Shown here piece by piece: positions 16,808 to 26,038 of a stretch of 64,000 nucleotides of DNA (position 1 is its first letter; each line of letters opens with the position of its first letter). The notes beneath the pieces are model-generated. The model saw nothing but the letters and a program-made list of their open reading frames with translations. It was not told the origin of the DNA and ran no database searches. Source of the stretch: Bacteroidales bacterium M8 (GTDB lineage Bacteria > Bacteroidota > Bacteroidia > Bacteroidales > Muribaculaceae). The position numbers and the translations under genes were made by a program. The stretch lies in NCBI GenBank assembly GCA_001689495.1, contig LUJS01000050.1, positions 1-64,000 of the forward strand, in the 5' to 3' direction.

Positions 16808-17362
16808 TCAGACTTCGTTGAGGGGGCGGCGGGTGGCGGTGGCGCGGAGGTATTCGGTGGGGGTAAGGCCGGTGACCGACTTGAACTGGCGGGAGAGGTG
16901 GGCGGCGCTCGAGTAGCCGGTGTGGAAGGCTATCTCGCTGACGGTCATCTCGCCGTAGCCGAGCAGTTCCTTGACCCATTCGACTCGCTGCGCTATCTGG
17001 TATTTTTCGACCGTCCTCCCCTCTTGCGACGAGAATATGCGGCTGAGGGTGTCGTAGGGTATGTGGAGGTGTTCCTCAAGGCAGGCCGAGAGATTGAGGC
17101 GGCATCTGTCTGCCTGACGGACGTGGTTGATGACGGCGCGCTTGATGCGCTCGACGGTCTCCTCGTCGGCCGAGACGGGACGGCTGAATCCCTGTGCGGC
17201 CAAGAGCGAGTCGAGCATGTGGAGGGCGTCGTCGTCGAGCGTCTCCTCGATGTCGGCACTCCCCAGCGAGACGTCCCTGACCGTGAGTCCGGCCGAGACG
17301 AGCAGGTCTGTCACGGCCTGTATGCAGTGGCGGCACACCATGCCTTTAATCTTGATTATCAT
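16808..17362 (-). CDS. HMA-like domain fused to AraC-type DNA-binding domain
   Basis: A 184-residue protein. Residues 1-65 begin IIKIKGMVCRHCIQAV with a CxxC pair (C10, C13) like a heavy-metal-associated domain, and the C-terminal 100 residues are an AraC family double helix-turn-helix (about 120-175, MTVSEIAFHTGYSSAAHLSRQFKSVTGLTP). A metal-sensing or copper-responsive regulator is an attractive guess, but I cannot see a target. It is the last gene after tilS, whose stop lies 3 nt upstream of its start (17366 versus 17362), so it is in the miaB-tilS operon. Confidence 0.85.
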   Translation of the reverse strand: MIIKIKGMVCRHCIQAVTDLLVSAGLTVRDVSLGSADIEETLDDDALHMLDSLLAAQGFSRPVSADEETVERIKRAVINHVRQADRCRLNLSACLEEHLHIPYDTLSRIFSSQEGRTVEKYQIAQRVEWVKELLGYGEMTVSEIAFHTGYSSAAHLSRQFKSVTGLTPTEYLRATATRRPLNEV

Positions 17363-17365
17363 AGC

Positions 17366-18667
17366 CTAATCTCCAAGGTATCTTATCATCAGTATTCTTG
17401 TGGTGGCGGGGGTGACTGGATAGTGGCGCGAGGCGCGCAGTCCGCAGACCCACAGCAGTCTGTCGCCACGGAACAGCAAGGGGTATCCGGGGCGGCGGGC
17501 GATGCCGATGCCGGCGTCGGAATAGATGTCGCTGACGAGCCGGGTGCCTTTCATGCCGAAGGGGGCAAGGCGGTCGCCCTCGCGCCACGGGCGCAGCGTG
17601 AAGGTTGGATCACCGTCGAGGACAGCCGCGTCCATGAACATCACGTCGCGGCCTATTGCGCCAGAGCGGAGCAGACTGCCGAATTCTTCCCTCGTGAGCT
17701 CGGTGAGGCTGAACGGATGGGTGTCGAGACTGACGGTCCTCTCGGGAATCGCGTCGGGGACCCGCCGGAGCACGCCCCTGTCGATGACCCAATCGCCGAA
17801 GCGTCGTCCCGAGGCCGTGTCAGATGGGCTGAGGATGTCGCGGCAGCGATCGGCGTTGAATCCGTGGGGTGAAAGCAGCTCGTAGAGGGCGGTCAGGGGG
17901 TCGGCTTCGTTCTCCCTGATGCGGTCTACGTATACATCGCCGGTGGTGGCGTCGACATATCTCCGGGCCAGAGAGGCAAGCGCCTCATCGTAGACAGAAT
18001 AATTGCCCCGGAGACACTCGACCGAGCGCTTGATGCCGTCGATGCTGCCGGGAAAGAGCTCCTCGAACACGGGGAGCAGGCGATTGCGGATGCGGTTGCG
18101 CCTGTAGTCGGAGTCGGCGTTGGTCGAGTCGGTGACATAGTCCTGACCCAGCGCACGGAGATAGCCGAGGATGTCAGAGCGCCCCACGCAGAGCAACGGC
18201 CTGACGACCATGCCGTTGCGTGGCAGCATACCCTTGAGTCCGCGCAGGCCCGAGCCGCGCATCAGGTTGAGCAGCAGTGTCTCGGCATTGTCGTCGGCGT
18301 GGTGGGCCACGGCCAGAGTCGTGATGCCGCACTCGCGCCACCAGCCGTATCGCAACTCGCGGCAGGCCATCTCGACCGACTCGCCGGTCGCGGCCATGCG
18401 GGCGGCCACGTCAAAGTGCCTGACCTCGAGGGGTATGCCGAGCCGTCGGCAAAGCTCTCGGCAGAAACGCTCGTCGCGGTCGCTCTCGTCGCCCCGCAGA
18501 TGGAAGTTGCAGTGAAAGGCGCTGACGCCCACCCCCATGTCGACGAGCACGCGCAACAGCGCCACGGAGTCGGCTCCCCCGCTCAGCCCCACGGCCACGG
18601 GGGTGCCGTCGGCAGGCAGGAGCGCATGGAGGCGGCAGAACTCGGCGACGACGGAGGGCAGGTTCAT
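17366..18667 (-). CDS. tilS: tRNA(Ile)-lysidine synthase
   Basis: A 433-residue ATP-dependent ligase that changes C34 of tRNA-Ile(CAU) to lysidine. The PP-loop SGGADS lies at residues 29-34, and the following FHCNFHLRGDESDRDE and HHADDNAET segments are family markers. The C-terminal TilS domain is shorter and less conserved but ends LFRGDRLLWVCGLR as usual. Its start overlaps the miaB stop by 4 nt (ATGA), so translation is coupled. Confidence 0.95.
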   Translation of the reverse strand: MNLPSVVAEFCRLHALLPADGTPVAVGLSGGADSVALLRVLVDMGVGVSAFHCNFHLRGDESDRDERFCRELCRRLGIPLEVRHFDVAARMAATGESVEMACRELRYGWWRECGITTLAVAHHADDNAETLLLNLMRGSGLRGLKGMLPRNGMVVRPLLCVGRSDILGYLRALGQDYVTDSTNADSDYRRNRIRNRLLPVFEELFPGSIDGIKRSVECLRGNYSVYDEALASLARRYVDATTGDVYVDRIRENEADPLTALYELLSPHGFNADRCRDILSPSDTASGRRFGDWVIDRGVLRRVPDAIPERTVSLDTHPFSLTELTREEFGSLLRSGAIGRDVMFMDAAVLDGDPTFTLRPWREGDRLAPFGMKGTRLVSDIYSDAGIGIARRPGYPLLFRGDRLLWVCGLRASRHYPVTPATTRILMIRYLGD

Positions 18668-20004
18668 GCCAGCTCGGCTATCAGTGTGGCCGACGATGCC
18701 GAGACGACGCGCACCCTGACGGTGTCGCCGACACGATAGTCGCCGCGCGGCAGCACGACGGCCTTGTTCTGCGAATTACGACCCACGAACTGCTCCTTGG
18801 AGCGCTTGGACACGCTCTCGACAAGCACGTCGAACTCCTTGCCCACGTCGCGGCGGTTGGATTCGAGCGAGAGCTCGTTCTGCAGGGCAATCATGCGGTT
18901 GAGGCGGTCAATCTTGACATCCTCGGGGACATTGTCGGGCATGGTGCGCGCGGCGAGGGTGCCGGGGCGCTCGGAATACTTGAACATGAACGACGAGTCG
19001 AAGCCGACCTCGCGCATCAGCGAGAGGGTCTCCTGAAAATCCTCCTCGGTCTCGTCGTGAAAACCGGTGAAGAGGTCTGTCGATATGCCGCAGTCGGGGA
19101 TGGCGGCGCGTATGGCGGCGATGCGGCCCAGATACCACTCGCGGGTGTACTTGCGATTCATCGAGCGCAGCACGCGGTCCGAGCCCGACTGGACGGGCAG
19201 GTGGATGTGGCGGCAGATGTTGGGGCGCGAGGCGATGACGGCGATGGTCTCGTCGCTCATGTCCTTGGGGTGCGATGTGGTGAAGCGTATGCGCATGTCG
19301 GGCGCTGCGTCGGCCACCATGCCCAACAGGGCGGGAAAATCGACCTTGCGGCCATCGGGATACTCGAAGTTGTAGCTATTGACGTTCTGGCCCAGCAGGG
19401 TGGCCTCCCTGAATCCGCGGGCGCGGAGATCGGCCAGCTCGGCGAGGATGCTCTCGGGCTCGCGCGAACGCTCGCGGCCACGGGTATAGGGCACGATGCA
19501 GTATGAGCAGAAATTGTTGCAGCCGCGCATGATGCTGATGAATCCGGCCACCTTGGGGCCGCCGAGGCGCGAGGGGATGATGTCGCGATATGTCTCGGTG
19601 GTGCTCAGCTCGATGTTGACGGCCTTCTCGCCGGCCTCGACCGAGGCAAACAGGTTGGGCAGGTCGTTGTAGGCGTCGGGGCCGGCCACGAGATCGACCC
19701 CGTGGTTTGCCACGAGGTCCTCGCGGACACGCTCGGCCATGCAGCCGACCACGCCGATGATGAGCCGTGGCAGCGCGCGTCCGCGGCGACGGCGCAGCGC
19801 ACCGAGCCACGCCAGACGCGACAGCACCTTCTGCTCGGCGTTGTCGCGGATGGAACATGTGTTGAGCAGCACGGCGTCGGCCTCCTCGGGGGTGTCGACA
19901 GTGTCGTATCCGGCCGTGGCCATTATCGAGGCCACCACCTCGCTGTCGGCCACATTCATCTGGCAGCCGTAAGTCTCGATATATAATTTTCGCGTTTCAG
20001 TCAT
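18664..20004 (-). CDS. miaB: tRNA-2-methylthio-N6-dimethylallyladenosine synthase
   Basis: A 446-residue radical-SAM methylthiotransferase acting on ms2i6A37 of tRNA. The N-terminal cluster cysteines are C14, C50 and C88, the radical-SAM CxxxCxxC is C162, C166, C169 (GCNNFCSYC), followed by VPYTRGRERSR, and a C-terminal TRAM domain begins near 380. The length and the PYTRGRERSR motif separate MiaB from RimO and MtaB. First gene of the miaB-tilS-araC group. Confidence 0.97.
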   Translation of the reverse strand: MTETRKLYIETYGCQMNVADSEVVASIMATAGYDTVDTPEEADAVLLNTCSIRDNAEQKVLSRLAWLGALRRRRGRALPRLIIGVVGCMAERVREDLVANHGVDLVAGPDAYNDLPNLFASVEAGEKAVNIELSTTETYRDIIPSRLGGPKVAGFISIMRGCNNFCSYCIVPYTRGRERSREPESILAELADLRARGFREATLLGQNVNSYNFEYPDGRKVDFPALLGMVADAAPDMRIRFTTSHPKDMSDETIAVIASRPNICRHIHLPVQSGSDRVLRSMNRKYTREWYLGRIAAIRAAIPDCGISTDLFTGFHDETEEDFQETLSLMREVGFDSSFMFKYSERPGTLAARTMPDNVPEDVKIDRLNRMIALQNELSLESNRRDVGKEFDVLVESVSKRSKEQFVGRNSQNKAVVLPRGDYRVGDTVRVRVVSASSATLIAELA

Positions 20005-20040
20005 TTTTGTTGGTCAGAATCAACTTTTTTCGCCCCTTGT

Positions 20041-20071
20041 TTTGAGGAACGGGCAATAATTGGTATTTTTG
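20041..20071 (+). promoter_or_regulatory. Promoter of the small membrane protein gene
   Basis: TTTG at 20041-20044, a 19-nt spacer and TATTTTTG at 20064-20071 give a full consensus. It lies 43 nt upstream of the ATG at 20114 and is divergent from miaB. Confidence 0.6.
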
Positions 20072-20113
20072 CACAAAATTACACAATTTTCCGCAATTAG
20101 TCAGACTTGCCTG

Positions 20114-20497
20114 ATGGAGAATTTAATTATCAGCTTGGTCTTCATAGCCGTCGCTTGGTTCATAGACCGCGTGATGAAGATGATAAAAGGCGACAAGGCC
20201 GGACACGACGACAACCGCCGTGCCCCGATGGCTACGGCCTTTGACGAGTTCCTCTCCATCAGCGACCCGGAGTCCAAGCCCGAGCCTCCCCGCAAGCCCG
20301 AGCGGAAACCCGAGCCCAAGCCCGCGTGCCCGACTCTGCCACAGGAAGGGACGAGGGTGACGCCTGACCTGACGGCCGACGACACCACGCCACCGATGAC
20401 CGACAACGACGCCGCCACCGACAAGGCCCGGGCGGCACACTATGCCCGCTGGAGGCAGGCGATGGTAGACTCGTGGCTGCTGGAGCGCAAATTCTGA
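20114..20497 (+). CDS. Small membrane protein of unknown function
   Basis: About 127 residues with one predicted membrane helix at the start (NLIISLVFIAVAWFIDRVM) followed by a long hydrophilic tail rich in Pro, Glu, Lys (PEPPRKPERKPEPKP) and ending in RWRQAMVDSWLLERKF. I do not recognise the family. The ATG at 20114 is chosen over the upstream TTG at 20060, since the promoter overlaps the latter. It precedes the CoA-transferase gene by 52 bp. Confidence 0.65.
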   Translation: MENLIISLVFIAVAWFIDRVMKMIKGDKAGHDDNRRAPMATAFDEFLSISDPESKPEPPRKPERKPEPKPACPTLPQEGTRVTPDLTADDTTPPMTDNDAATDKARAAHYARWRQAMVDSWLLERKF

Positions 20498-20549
20498 CCA
20501 CTAATTCACTGAACTTCAACTAAAATACCATAATCACAGAAACTACGAT

Positions 20550-22049
20550 ATGAGATTTCCCATTCTCACCCCCGAAGAAGCAGCCGAGCTGTTTTTCAAC
20601 GACGCCAAATGCGGTTTCTCAGGATTTACCGCACCGGGCTCGCCCAAAGTGGTGACACAGGCCATCGCCGCCAAGGCCGAGAGGCTGCACGCACAGGGTG
20701 AACCCTTCAAGATCAACATCATCACAGGTGCCTCGACATCAGACATGTGCGACGGCATACTGGCCCGTGCCAACGCCATTGGCAAGCGCACCCCCTATCA
20801 GAACCATCCCGACCTGCGCAAGCGCATCAACTCGCACGACGCGCACTACTTTGACCTCCACCTCTCGGAGGCCGCCCAGAAACTGCGTTACGGATTCTTC
20901 GGCGACAAGCTGGACCTCGCCATCATCGAGGTGAGCGACATTCAGGACGACGGCACCGTTGTCGTCGGCACCGGCGTGGGCAACGTGCCCACTGTGGCCA
21001 AGATGGCCGACAAGATCGTGATCGAGCTCAACGAGAAGCTGCGTCACGCCCTCCATGGCCTGCACGACATATATCTGCCCCTCGATCCCCCTCACCGCGA
21101 CGTCATACCCATCTTCAAGCCTAGCGACCGCATCGGCTCGCCCGTGCTCAAGCTCGACCCCGACAAGATTGTCGGCGTGGTGATGAGCGACAACTATGAG
21201 GGTGTCAAGCCCTTCACCCCGCTCGACGCCACCACCCAGCAGATCGGCGCCAACGTGTGCGCCTTCCTGATGGCCGAGCTGCGCGCCGGACGCATCCCCT
21301 CGTCGTTCCTGCCCCTGCAGTCGGGCGTGGGCAACGTGGCCAACGCCGTGCTCTACGGTCTGGCAGACGCCAAGGAGATCCCGCCGTTCGAGATGTATAC
21401 CGAGGTGATGCAGGATGCCGTGATAGACCTGATGAAGAAGGGCCGCTGCAAGTTCGGCTCGTCGTGCTCGCTGACGGTGAGCAACGAGGTCGAGGACGAG
21501 GTAATCTCGAACATAGACTTCTTCAAGCAGCACATGGTGCTCCGCCCCTCAGAGATCTCGAACAACCCCGAGGTGATACGCCGACTCGGCGTCATCGCCA
21601 TGAACACCGCACTCGAGGCCGACATCTTCGGCAACATCAACTCGACCCACGTCACCGGCACAAGGATGATGAACGGCATCGGCGGCTCGGGCGACTTCAC
21701 CCGCAACGCATACATCGCCATATTCTCGTGCCCCTCGATCACCAAGGAGGGCAAGATCTCGAACATCGTGCCGATGGTGTCGCACGTAGACCACACCGAG
21801 CACTCGGTCGACGTCCTCGTGACCGATCAGGGCATCGCTGACCTGCGCGGCCTTGACCCGGTGGAGCGCGCGCACGCAATCATCGACAACTGCGCCCACC
21901 CGATGTATCGCGAGCTTCTGCGCGACTATCTCAAGCTCTCGACCCGCGGCGGCCAGACACCCCACACGCTCGAGGCTTCGCTGGCGTTCCACACCGAGTT
22001 CCTCTCGTCGGGCGACATGCGCAACGTAGACTGGAGCAAGTTTGCATGA
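20550..22049 (+). CDS. Succinyl-CoA:acetate CoA-transferase
   Basis: A 499-residue class I CoA-transferase of the acetyl-CoA hydrolase/transferase family. The central QSGVGNVANAVLYGL motif (about 252-266) and the glutamate in PFEMYTEVMQDAV (the expected catalytic Glu, near residue 280) are present, as is the late HVTGTRMMNGIGGSGDFTRNA block. In Bacteroidales it links succinate and acetate metabolism (recycling CoA to acetate). Whether it uses succinate, propionate or acetate preferentially cannot be decided from sequence. A strong terminator follows. Confidence 0.9.
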   Translation: MRFPILTPEEAAELFFNDAKCGFSGFTAPGSPKVVTQAIAAKAERLHAQGEPFKINIITGASTSDMCDGILARANAIGKRTPYQNHPDLRKRINSHDAHYFDLHLSEAAQKLRYGFFGDKLDLAIIEVSDIQDDGTVVVGTGVGNVPTVAKMADKIVIELNEKLRHALHGLHDIYLPLDPPHRDVIPIFKPSDRIGSPVLKLDPDKIVGVVMSDNYEGVKPFTPLDATTQQIGANVCAFLMAELRAGRIPSSFLPLQSGVGNVANAVLYGLADAKEIPPFEMYTEVMQDAVIDLMKKGRCKFGSSCSLTVSNEVEDEVISNIDFFKQHMVLRPSEISNNPEVIRRLGVIAMNTALEADIFGNINSTHVTGTRMMNGIGGSGDFTRNAYIAIFSCPSITKEGKISNIVPMVSHVDHTEHSVDVLVTDQGIADLRGLDPVERAHAIIDNCAHPMYRELLRDYLKLSTRGGQTPHTLEASLAFHTEFLSSGDMRNVDWSKFA

Positions 22050-22075
22050 CAATATAGGGACATGACATCAATATT

Positions 22076-22111
22076 CAAGGCCCGTGTGACTTTTCAGTCA
22101 CACGGGCCTTG
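22076..22111 (+). terminator. Rho-independent terminator
   Basis: CAAGGCCCGTGTGAC (22076-22090) pairs perfectly with GTCACACGGGCCTTG (22097-22111) around a 6-nt loop, followed by TTCTC. It ends the CoA-transferase transcript and may also serve the minus-strand gene that starts downstream. Confidence 0.8.
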
Positions 22112-22124
22112 TTCTCTCATCGCC

Positions 22125-22706
22125 TCAGAGCACTCCGCAGCTGCGGAAGAGGGTGGCGTAGTATTCGGCTTTCTTTTCAAGCCTGAGGGGATAGGCGCGC
22201 GATGTCGAGGGCATGCGCCAGATGTCGAGTCCGTCGGCCGAGGTGACCATCTCGCCCATCTTGGGTATCGCGGTGTCGGTGAGCGAGGCTATGACGCCGG
22301 CGGCCTTCTCGCCCGTGGTGGCCACGGTGTGGCAGCAGGGCATTCGGCCCAGCAGGTCATGGAGGGGCACGGGCTCGAGAATCTCGAGAAACTTGTCCGA
22401 GGCGTTGCCCTTGAGCCGCCGCACCACCCTGCCGGTGTCGTTGAGGGCTATGCCGCGCTCGGTGAGCAGGCGCTTTATGGCCTCGAGGTCGAAGAGCCTT
22501 GCCTCGCGGTCGTAGAGGGCATCCTTGTCGCCGAAAAATATCAGTCCCATCATGAACCAGAAGTCGTTGGTGCGGTTGGGATAGTAGAAATCCATGCTCC
22601 AGCGATGCTGACCGGGCGGAAACGTGCCCATTATCAGCACCTTGGCGCCGTCAGGGATGAATGGCGGCCACGGGTGGGTCTCGGTGTCGTTTGTCATTGT
22701 CTCCAT
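22125..22706 (-). CDS. Uracil-DNA glycosylase-superfamily protein
   Basis: A 193-residue protein with the GTFPPGQHRWSMDFYYPN (about 27-44) and NRTNDFW segments of the Mug-like/UDG-superfamily proteins of Bacteroidetes, so it probably removes uracil or other damaged bases from DNA. The second superfamily motif near the C-terminus (PSTSRAYPLRLEKKAEYY) is present. The ATG at 22706 and the one three codons later are both possible. Specificity unknown. It is not preceded by an obvious promoter, and a terminator hairpin from the neighbouring MFS gene lies just upstream. Confidence 0.75.
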   Translation of the reverse strand: METMTNDTETHPWPPFIPDGAKVLIMGTFPPGQHRWSMDFYYPNRTNDFWFMMGLIFFGDKDALYDREARLFDLEAIKRLLTERGIALNDTGRVVRRLKGNASDKFLEILEPVPLHDLLGRMPCCHTVATTGEKAAGVIASLTDTAIPKMGEMVTSADGLDIWRMPSTSRAYPLRLEKKAEYYATLFRSCGVL

Positions 22707-22720
22707 AGGATGAAAAAAAT

Positions 22721-22758
22721 ATAAGACATATAAGTACGATGAGTCCTATATGTCTTAT
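22721..22758 (-). terminator. Rho-independent terminator of the MFS gene
   Basis: ATAAGACATATA (22721-22732) pairs with TATATGTCTTAT (22747-22758). On the minus strand the stem is followed by a run of seven U, so it ends the transporter gene whose stop is at 22781. Confidence 0.75.
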
Positions 22759-22780
22759 ATAATTAACTGGTGAGGATGTC

Positions 22781-24136
22781 TTAAAGTTCTTCGCTGAGCA
22801 TCTTGTCGGTCTTGCGGGCTTCGGCGTATGTCTCCTTGACGAAGCTGACGCAGCAGGCGCCGATGATGAGCAGGACGCCTGCGAGGACAAGCATGCTGAC
22901 CTGACGGCCTCCAAGCATGGGGAGAATCAGTCCGCCAAGAGCCGCGGCGCAGATCTGGGGCAGGCAGATGGTGCCGTTGAAGAGGCCGAGATAGGTGCCC
23001 ATGTTCTCACCCGAGATAGAGTTGGTGAGGATGGTGAAGGGGAGCGCGAGCATGGCGGCCCATGCGCATCCGATCAGCAGGAACGAGAAGAAGAGCACGT
23101 ACTGGTTGGTGATGAAGATGGTCGAGATGAATCCGAGTCCGCCGAGGATGAGGCTGAGCGAGTAGACCATCTTGTGATTCTTGAACATGGGGATGGCGAC
23201 GGCCCAGATGACCGAGCCTACGGCCTGTACGGTAAAGAGCACGCCCACCCAGTTGCCGGCTTGCTGGTATGCCTCGGAGTGCGTGTCGGTGGTGTTCCAG
23301 ACGGTGTCGGCGATGGCGCCGTTGGTATATGTCCACATGTAGAGGAATGCCGACCAGCAGAAGAACTGCACCAGACCGACGGTCCAGAATGTCTTGGGCG
23401 CGTTGCGCAGCAACTTGAGCATGCCGTCGCGCTTGGGCTTGATGCCCTCGGGCTCGTCCTTGATGCCGTGGAACTTGCGATATTCGGCCGGCGGCATCTC
23501 GCGGATGAAGATGAAGCTATAGATGACGCAGAGCACCAGTATGATGGCGCCGATATAGAATGCGTATGTCACCGTGGGGGGCACCTCGCCCTTGGGGGCT
23601 ATGTTGCTGATGCCGATGGCGGTGAGGGTGATGGGGGCGAGATAGCCCACGAGGCTGCCGGCGTTGCAGAGGAAGCTCTGGATGGAGTATGCGAGGCCCT
23701 TCTGCTTCTCGTTGACCTGATCGCCCACGAGCATCTTGAACGGCTGCATGGCCATGTTGATGGACGTGTCGAGGAACATCAGCGCGATGAAGCCGAATAT
23801 CATGGCGCCGCCGATGGTGAATCCGAAGCTGCCGGCGTTGGGGAGCAGGCACATCACGATGACGGCGATCGAGGCACCGAGTATCAGGTAGGGCAGGCGG
23901 CGGCCAAAGCGGTTCCATGTGCGGTCGCTGGCTGCGCCGACCAGTGGCTGGACAAGGATACCCATGAGCGGGGGGAGTATCCAGAAGTAGCTGAGCGAGT
24001 GGGGGTCGGCGCCTATGGTGGCGAAGATGCGCGAGATGTTGGCGCTCTGCAGGGCATAGGCGATCTGGACTCCGAAGAATCCGAAACTTAGGTTCCAGAG
24101 TTTCCAGAAACTCTGATCCGGTTTGGTTTGACTCAT
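22781..24136 (-). CDS. SLC45/GPH-type sugar transporter, MFS superfamily
   Basis: A 451-residue 12-helix transporter. The opening WNLSFGFFGVQIAYALQSANISRIF and DRTWNRFGRRLPYLILG (loop 2-3) are characteristic of bacterial proteins of the SLC45/GPH branch, which take up disaccharides such as maltose or sucrose by proton coupling. It is not beside a recognised polysaccharide-use locus here, so the substrate is uncertain. Stands between the UDG-like gene and nfo. Confidence 0.85.
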   Translation of the reverse strand: MSQTKPDQSFWKLWNLSFGFFGVQIAYALQSANISRIFATIGADPHSLSYFWILPPLMGILVQPLVGAASDRTWNRFGRRLPYLILGASIAVIVMCLLPNAGSFGFTIGGAMIFGFIALMFLDTSINMAMQPFKMLVGDQVNEKQKGLAYSIQSFLCNAGSLVGYLAPITLTAIGISNIAPKGEVPPTVTYAFYIGAIILVLCVIYSFIFIREMPPAEYRKFHGIKDEPEGIKPKRDGMLKLLRNAPKTFWTVGLVQFFCWSAFLYMWTYTNGAIADTVWNTTDTHSEAYQQAGNWVGVLFTVQAVGSVIWAVAIPMFKNHKMVYSLSLILGGLGFISTIFITNQYVLFFSFLLIGCAWAAMLALPFTILTNSISGENMGTYLGLFNGTICLPQICAAALGGLILPMLGGRQVSMLVLAGVLLIIGACCVSFVKETYAEARKTDKMLSEEL

Positions 24137-24180
24137 GATTTGTATTGGAAATTTAAGTGTAAGTATTTGTTCTCTTCAGT

Positions 24181-25026
24181 TCAGTCCTTCTCAAGCCCGG
24201 TGAGGAACTTTATCTCCTCGGCCCAGATGGTGTCGTCTGGGGTCTCGAGTATGAGGGGGATGCCCTCCATGCGGGGGTCGTTCATCAGTCGGATCCAGAA
24301 ATCCTTGTCGAGCAGCCCGGTGCCAATCGAGGCGTGGCGGTCGACGTGCGACCCTATTGCCTTGAGGGTGTCGTTGAGGTGCATGCCCGAGAAATACTGC
24401 AATCCTATCACGTCCTCGAACTCGCGCCAAGTGCGCTCGTATGCCTCGGGGGTGGTCATGTCATATCCGGCCGAGTGCGCGTGACACGTGTCGATGCACA
24501 CCCCCACCCTGCTCTTGTCCTCGACACGGTCGATGATGCGGGCTATCTGGGCGAAGGTATATCCGAGGTTGCTGCCCTGTCCGGCGGTGTTCTCGATTAC
24601 GGCCTTGACGCCCGCGGTCTTGTCGAGTATGACGTTGAGCGACTCGGCAATGAGGTCGAGGCAGCGGTCGGGGTCCATCAGGCGCAGGTGGCTGCCGGGA
24701 TGGAAATTGAGCATGGTCAGGCCCAGCTGCTCGCAGCGGCGCATCTCGTCGAGAAACGCATCGCGGCTCTTGGCCAGCTTCTCGGGGTCGGGAGACCCGA
24801 GGTTGATGAGATAGCTGTCGTGGGGCAGAATCACCGACGGGTCATAGCCGCACTCGGCGCAGTTGGCCTTGAATCGCTCGGCCTCGGCGTCGGGTATTGC
24901 CTTTGACGTCCATCGCGACGGGTTGCGGGTGAACAGGGCGAAAGATCTCGCGCCGATGCTGCGCGCATTGAGCGGGGCATTGCTCACCCCCTGCTCCACC
25001 GAAACGTGTGCTCCTACTAATTTCAT
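24181..25026 (-). CDS. nfo: Endonuclease IV (AP endonuclease)
   Basis: A 281-residue zinc enzyme that nicks DNA at abasic sites. The AP2Ec barrel motifs are clear: GAHVSVEQGVSNA at the start, NFHPGSHL near residue 105, IENTAGQGSNLGYTF near 144, CIDTCHAHSAGYD near 179 and HLNDTLKAIGSHVDRHASIGTG near 214-235, giving the full set of metal ligands. A TTTG-N20-TATTTTTG promoter is located just upstream. Confidence 0.97.
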   Translation of the reverse strand: MKLVGAHVSVEQGVSNAPLNARSIGARSFALFTRNPSRWTSKAIPDAEAERFKANCAECGYDPSVILPHDSYLINLGSPDPEKLAKSRDAFLDEMRRCEQLGLTMLNFHPGSHLRLMDPDRCLDLIAESLNVILDKTAGVKAVIENTAGQGSNLGYTFAQIARIIDRVEDKSRVGVCIDTCHAHSAGYDMTTPEAYERTWREFEDVIGLQYFSGMHLNDTLKAIGSHVDRHASIGTGLLDKDFWIRLMNDPRMEGIPLILETPDDTIWAEEIKFLTGLEKD

Positions 25027-25053
25027 TATATCTCCTTACGCATTAATTTTATG

Positions 25054-25085
25054 CAAAAATAATCTATTTCCGCCACAAATGCAAA
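25054..25085 (-). promoter_or_regulatory. Promoter for nfo
   Basis: On the minus strand TTTG (complement of 25082-25085), a 20-nt spacer and TATTTTTG (complement of 25054-25061) match the Bacteroidetes consensus, 28 nt before the nfo start. Confidence 0.6.
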
Positions 25086-25201
25086 TTTTGCATGAATCTA
25101 TTGGCATCGTGGCGCCGGGGCCTGAAATAGAGCCCTTACAGGCTGAACAAAAGGGGGTGGGAGATGTTTATTTTTTTAAAGAATGTTAATACGATTCAAC
25201 T

Positions 25202-25942
25202 ATGAACACCTCTGTCACACCCGCCGCGCCGGTCAGGAACAGGTCGGCCAAATATATCCAGCGGACAATGAACCTCATTGTCCTCGTGCTGTCCGTAATG
25301 CTTATCGTATGGATCTCGATAGACACCTTCGAGAGGGTCGATTTTCTTGACAACCACGCCTACATGACGTTTCAGTTCTGGGTCTGCGTCGTCTTCATAA
25401 TCGACTTTTTCGTCGAGCTGCACTACGCTGACAACAAGTGGAGATTCTTCAGGTATCGCATCATCTTCCTGCTGCTGTCGATACCCTATCTCAGCATCAT
25501 CAACCAGATGGACATACACCTGAGCCACGATGCCCTCTACTTTGTCCGCTTCATCCCGCTGGCGCGCGGCGCGCTGGCCCTGTCGATAGTGATGAGCTAC
25601 GTGTCGTCAAACGCCGTGACCAGTCTGTTCATGTCCTATCTGTCGATAATGATTCTCGTGGCCTATTTCTGCTCGCTCATCTTCTATCAGCGCGAGGCGG
25701 GGGTCAATCCGCAGGTCAACTCATACTGGACGGCGCTGTGGTGGTCGGCCATGAACATGTCTACCGTGGGGTGCGACATATCGCCCGTCACGGTGTCTGG
25801 CAAGATAGTGGCCGTGATACTGCCTGTGTCGGGCATGATCATCTTCCCGCTGTTTACGGTCTACCTGACCGACTTCGTGACGCGGTCAATGAAGAAACAT
25901 GCGGACGCCGAGAGCACAAACGCCACAAATACGGACAAATAG
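25202..25942 (+). CDS. Voltage-gated-like potassium channel protein
   Basis: A 246-residue membrane protein with about five or six helices (about 25-45, 58-78, 92-105, 118-135, 142-163, 200-225). The last pair brackets a re-entrant pore with NMSTVGCDISPVT; the classical K+ selectivity filter is TVGYGD, here TVGCD, so ion selectivity is uncertain. The voltage-sensor part has only some of the usual Arg residues (VRFIPLARGALALS). It lies 96 bp upstream of ureA. A weak AT palindrome (25945-25968) follows, so it may be co-transcribed with urease only by readthrough. A role in ammonium or K+ balance would be speculation. Confidence 0.7.
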   Translation: MNTSVTPAAPVRNRSAKYIQRTMNLIVLVLSVMLIVWISIDTFERVDFLDNHAYMTFQFWVCVVFIIDFFVELHYADNKWRFFRYRIIFLLLSIPYLSIINQMDIHLSHDALYFVRFIPLARGALALSIVMSYVSSNAVTSLFMSYLSIMILVAYFCSLIFYQREAGVNPQVNSYWTALWWSAMNMSTVGCDISPVTVSGKIVAVILPVSGMIIFPLFTVYLTDFVTRSMKKHADAESTNATNTDK

Positions 25943-25944
25943 CG

Positions 25945-25968
25945 AACAATTTTTAATGAAAAATTGTT
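25945..25968 (+). terminator. Possible weak terminator after the channel gene
   Basis: AACAATTTTT (25945-25954) and AAAAATTGTT (25959-25968) form a 10-bp stem around AATG. AT-only stems with this AATTTTT layout are frequent intergenic elements in Bacteroidetes, and termination efficiency is unknown. Confidence 0.45.
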
Positions 25969-26038
25969 AATACTCCGATAACACCCCGGGCCGTCTCACG
26001 GAACCCGGAATTCGATAACCTAAAAATACTATTGCTTT

